Shown here: positions 14,418 through 15,752 of the stretch, piece after piece
Layout: every line of letters begins with the position of its first letter
How positions within the stretch are numbered: the stretch's first letter is position 1
NCBI GenBank assembly: GCA_900554325.1
Contig: USHA01000050.1
Span: forward strand, 1-15,752
From: an uncultured Collinsella sp.
Lineage (GTDB): Bacteria; Actinomycetota; Coriobacteriia; Coriobacteriales; Coriobacteriaceae
DNA: 15,752 nt
Direction of reading: 5' to 3'
Translations under genes and position numbers: made by a program
The notes under the pieces: generated by a model
Seen by the model: the letters and a program-made list of their open reading frames with translations, nothing else
Database searches by the model: none
Told to the model about the DNA's origin: nothing

Positions 14418-15377
14418 TTAGTACTTGAAGAAGCCCTCGCCCGAGCTTTCGCCCAGCTTGCCTTCGTCGAGCATTTTCTTGAGGACGGACGCCATAGCCT
14501 TAAAGTTGTAGGGCATCATCATCTTTTTGAGCAGCGGGCTCACCAGGCCCGGGACCTTCTGATACTGCATAACGATGTTGTAGGCCGTCTGGATGCCCAC
14601 CGTGTCGAACACGCGGAACGGACCTTTGGGAGCGCCAGTGCCGCGCGTCCATGCGAGGTCGATACTCTTGGGGTCGCTGACGCCCGAGACATACAGGTCA
14701 AGACCCGAGAGCAGCCACGGCACCAGCATAGAGTTGAGCAGGTAACCGTTCTTTTCCTTGTTGACGGGAAGTGCCAGCATGCGAATGTCGTTGGCGAAGT
14801 CGACGAGCTCGTCGAAATAGCGCTTGTCGGTCTGGTCCTGGGCCATGACCTCGGTCATGTTGTTCTTCCAGATGGAGTTGGCAAAGTGCAGCGACAGGTA
14901 CTTCTCGGGGCGGCCGGTGTACTTGGCAAAGGTGCTCGGCAGCAGCGTAGAGGAGTTCGTTACGACGACGGTCTTTTGCGGGAGGACCGGGGCGAGCTTC
15001 TTGTAGAAGTCGATCTTTGCCTGGGTGTCCTCGGCCATAGACTCGATGACCAAGTCGGCGTCGGCAACGGCCTTGGCGAGGTCGAGCTCCAGCTTGAGTG
15101 TGGAGTAGGCACGCTCAACGGCGGCGAGCGCCGCCTCCCTGTCGAAGGTCTGGTCGCTATCGGCGATACCGGCACACCACTCGCCCGTACCGTCCGCCAT
15201 ACCCTCGATTGCCGCGATGTACTCCTCGCGCACATGATCGATCTTGGGCTGGGTGCGGCCGATGCTGCCCTCGCTGCGCAGCCAAATCGTTACATCAAAG
15301 CCGCAGTAGGCAGCCTGAAAGGCAATCTGGCTTCCTAACACGCCGCCGCCGGCAACACAAACGGTCTTGTAGCTCAT
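14418..15377 (-). CDS. 3-hydroxyacyl-CoA dehydrogenase family protein
   Basis: A 319-residue NAD-dependent dehydrogenase. The N-terminal Rossmann domain has the dinucleotide motif AGGGVLG (9-15), then VIESMAED (110-117) and TNSSTLLPS (140-148). The catalytic dyad is visible as His164 (SLHFANS) and Glu176 (NMTEVM), with an Asn-containing helix at 210-216. The C-terminal 3HCDH domain follows and ends in SGEGFFKY. Such enzymes oxidise 3-hydroxyacyl-CoA to 3-ketoacyl-CoA, with NAD(+), in fatty-acid or butyrate metabolism. No thiolase, crotonase or acyl-CoA dehydrogenase genes are nearby, so the real substrate is open; related lone genes may act on other hydroxy acids. The HF.NP motif usual in the family is HFANS here. 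AGAGGA lies 8 bases before the ATG. It ends at a clear terminator. Confidence 0.88.
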   Translation of the reverse strand: MSYKTVCVAGGGVLGSQIAFQAAYCGFDVTIWLRSEGSIGRTQPKIDHVREEYIAAIEGMADGTGEWCAGIADSDQTFDREAALAAVERAYSTLKLELDLAKAVADADLVIESMAEDTQAKIDFYKKLAPVLPQKTVVVTNSSTLLPSTFAKYTGRPEKYLSLHFANSIWKNNMTEVMAQDQTDKRYFDELVDFANDIRMLALPVNKEKNGYLLNSMLVPWLLSGLDLYVSGVSDPKSIDLAWTRGTGAPKGPFRVFDTVGIQTAYNIVMQYQKVPGLVSPLLKKMMMPYNFKAMASVLKKMLDEGKLGESSGEGFFKY

Positions 15378-15752
15378 AGGAACAGTCCTCTCTTACGTAA
15401 TTCCATAGATGTGTATTTATTCAACCGTAAGGGGACTGCACGCTGGGGGTGGGTTCTATAAACGGACGGTAATTTGCGGCGAACGGCTACATCTGTTCAT
15501 TAACTCTCGATTTTGAGGGCATTTTTTGACGCTGCTGAACCGCTGTTTTCGGAAGTGCGGGGAAAAATCGGGATTCGCCGACCAGACCGGCTTGTTTTAC
15601 AACAAAACCGCAGGTCGTGAGAGTCTAAAAAGGCGGTGTGCTCAGGAGGTTCGCGTTTTTTCCCGCACTTCCGAAATTCGAGTGCACAGAAGGCTGCGAC
15701 AAAACGATTTACGCAACATATGTCCAGCAAAAACGGGTGGTAGCCGGTACGG
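15378..15752. other. 375-base gene-free stretch upstream of the dehydrogenase
   Basis: No convincing gene is present. The part nearest 15377 must hold the dehydrogenase promoter; a minus-strand TATAGA near 15459-15454 is a weak -10 candidate. The distal part holds a long inverted repeat (15548-15675). A 76-codon frame on the minus strand (15500-15730) has a TTG start, no ribosome site, and spans the repeat, so I do not call it a gene. Confidence 0.6.
15548..15675. repeat. 20-base inverted repeat enclosing 88 bases
   Basis: The left arm (15548-15567, beginning TTCGGAAGTGCGG) and the right arm (15656-15675, ending CCGCACTTCCGAA) match in 19 of 20 positions as reverse complements. The remaining pair would be a G-U wobble in RNA. 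The enclosed 88 bases have smaller pairings such as GTTTT/AAAAC around 15593-15607. There is no open frame for a transposase and no clear target duplication. It could be a MITE-like element, a structured RNA or a long terminator. Confidence 0.7.

Noticed and set aside
15500..15730. A 76-codon frame on the minus strand at the right edge
   Set aside because: It has a TTG start and no ribosome site, and it crosses the long inverted repeat, so it is more likely part of a noncoding repeat.

Overview
The window looks like chromosomal DNA from a high-GC Gram-positive of the class Coriobacteriia, most likely Collinsella or a close relative. This is inferred from the GC-rich codon use, the strong AAGGAGG-type ribosome sites, the frequent GTG starts, the Gram-positive amaP/DUF2273/asp23 operon and the overall gene mix. 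No database search was possible. There is no phage, plasmid, CRISPR or RNA gene that I can support.

Layout. Bases 20-9842 hold eleven genes, all on the minus strand: a zinc-ribbon membrane protein; a YitT-family transporter-like protein; the envelope-stress operon amaP > DUF2273 > asp23; yebC, a ribosome-associated translation factor or regulator; a very large polytopic DUF6020-type membrane protein; lgt, for lipoprotein maturation; a NifU C-terminal-domain Fe-S protein; a dCMP deaminase; and a type III pantothenate kinase, coaX. coaX is divergent from a plus-strand pair, an OPT-family oligopeptide transporter (10035-11738) and a DUF389 membrane protein (11955-13094). The last part returns to the minus strand: a small membrane-anchored hypothetical protein, a decayed C-terminal piece of an arylsulfotransferase, and a 3-hydroxyacyl-CoA dehydrogenase. 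The final 375 bases carry no convincing gene but hold a 20-base inverted repeat.

How the genes fit together. Most are housekeeping genes with separate jobs, joined mainly by a cell-envelope theme (AmaP/Asp23, Lgt, YitT, OPT, DUF389, DUF6020). The only tight operon is amaP-DUF2273-asp23, where the first two genes overlap by 8 bases. Several genes are separated by hairpins that are probably terminators.

Most interesting signals. (1) Three hairpins with different stems but a shared GGGG[A/T]C-type loop sit 0-8 bases after the stop codons of three minus-strand genes and look like one dispersed intergenic repeat family. (2) A complete EF-hand calcium-binding loop lies inside the DUF389 protein. 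(3) A long inverted repeat at 15548-15675 encloses a probable structured or mobile element. (4) A patch at 13683-13777 carries a near-perfect hairpin plus three 8-mers complementary to adjoining pieces of one 22-base stretch. (5) There is a truncated sulfotransferase gene. I did not find a clear new multi-gene system.
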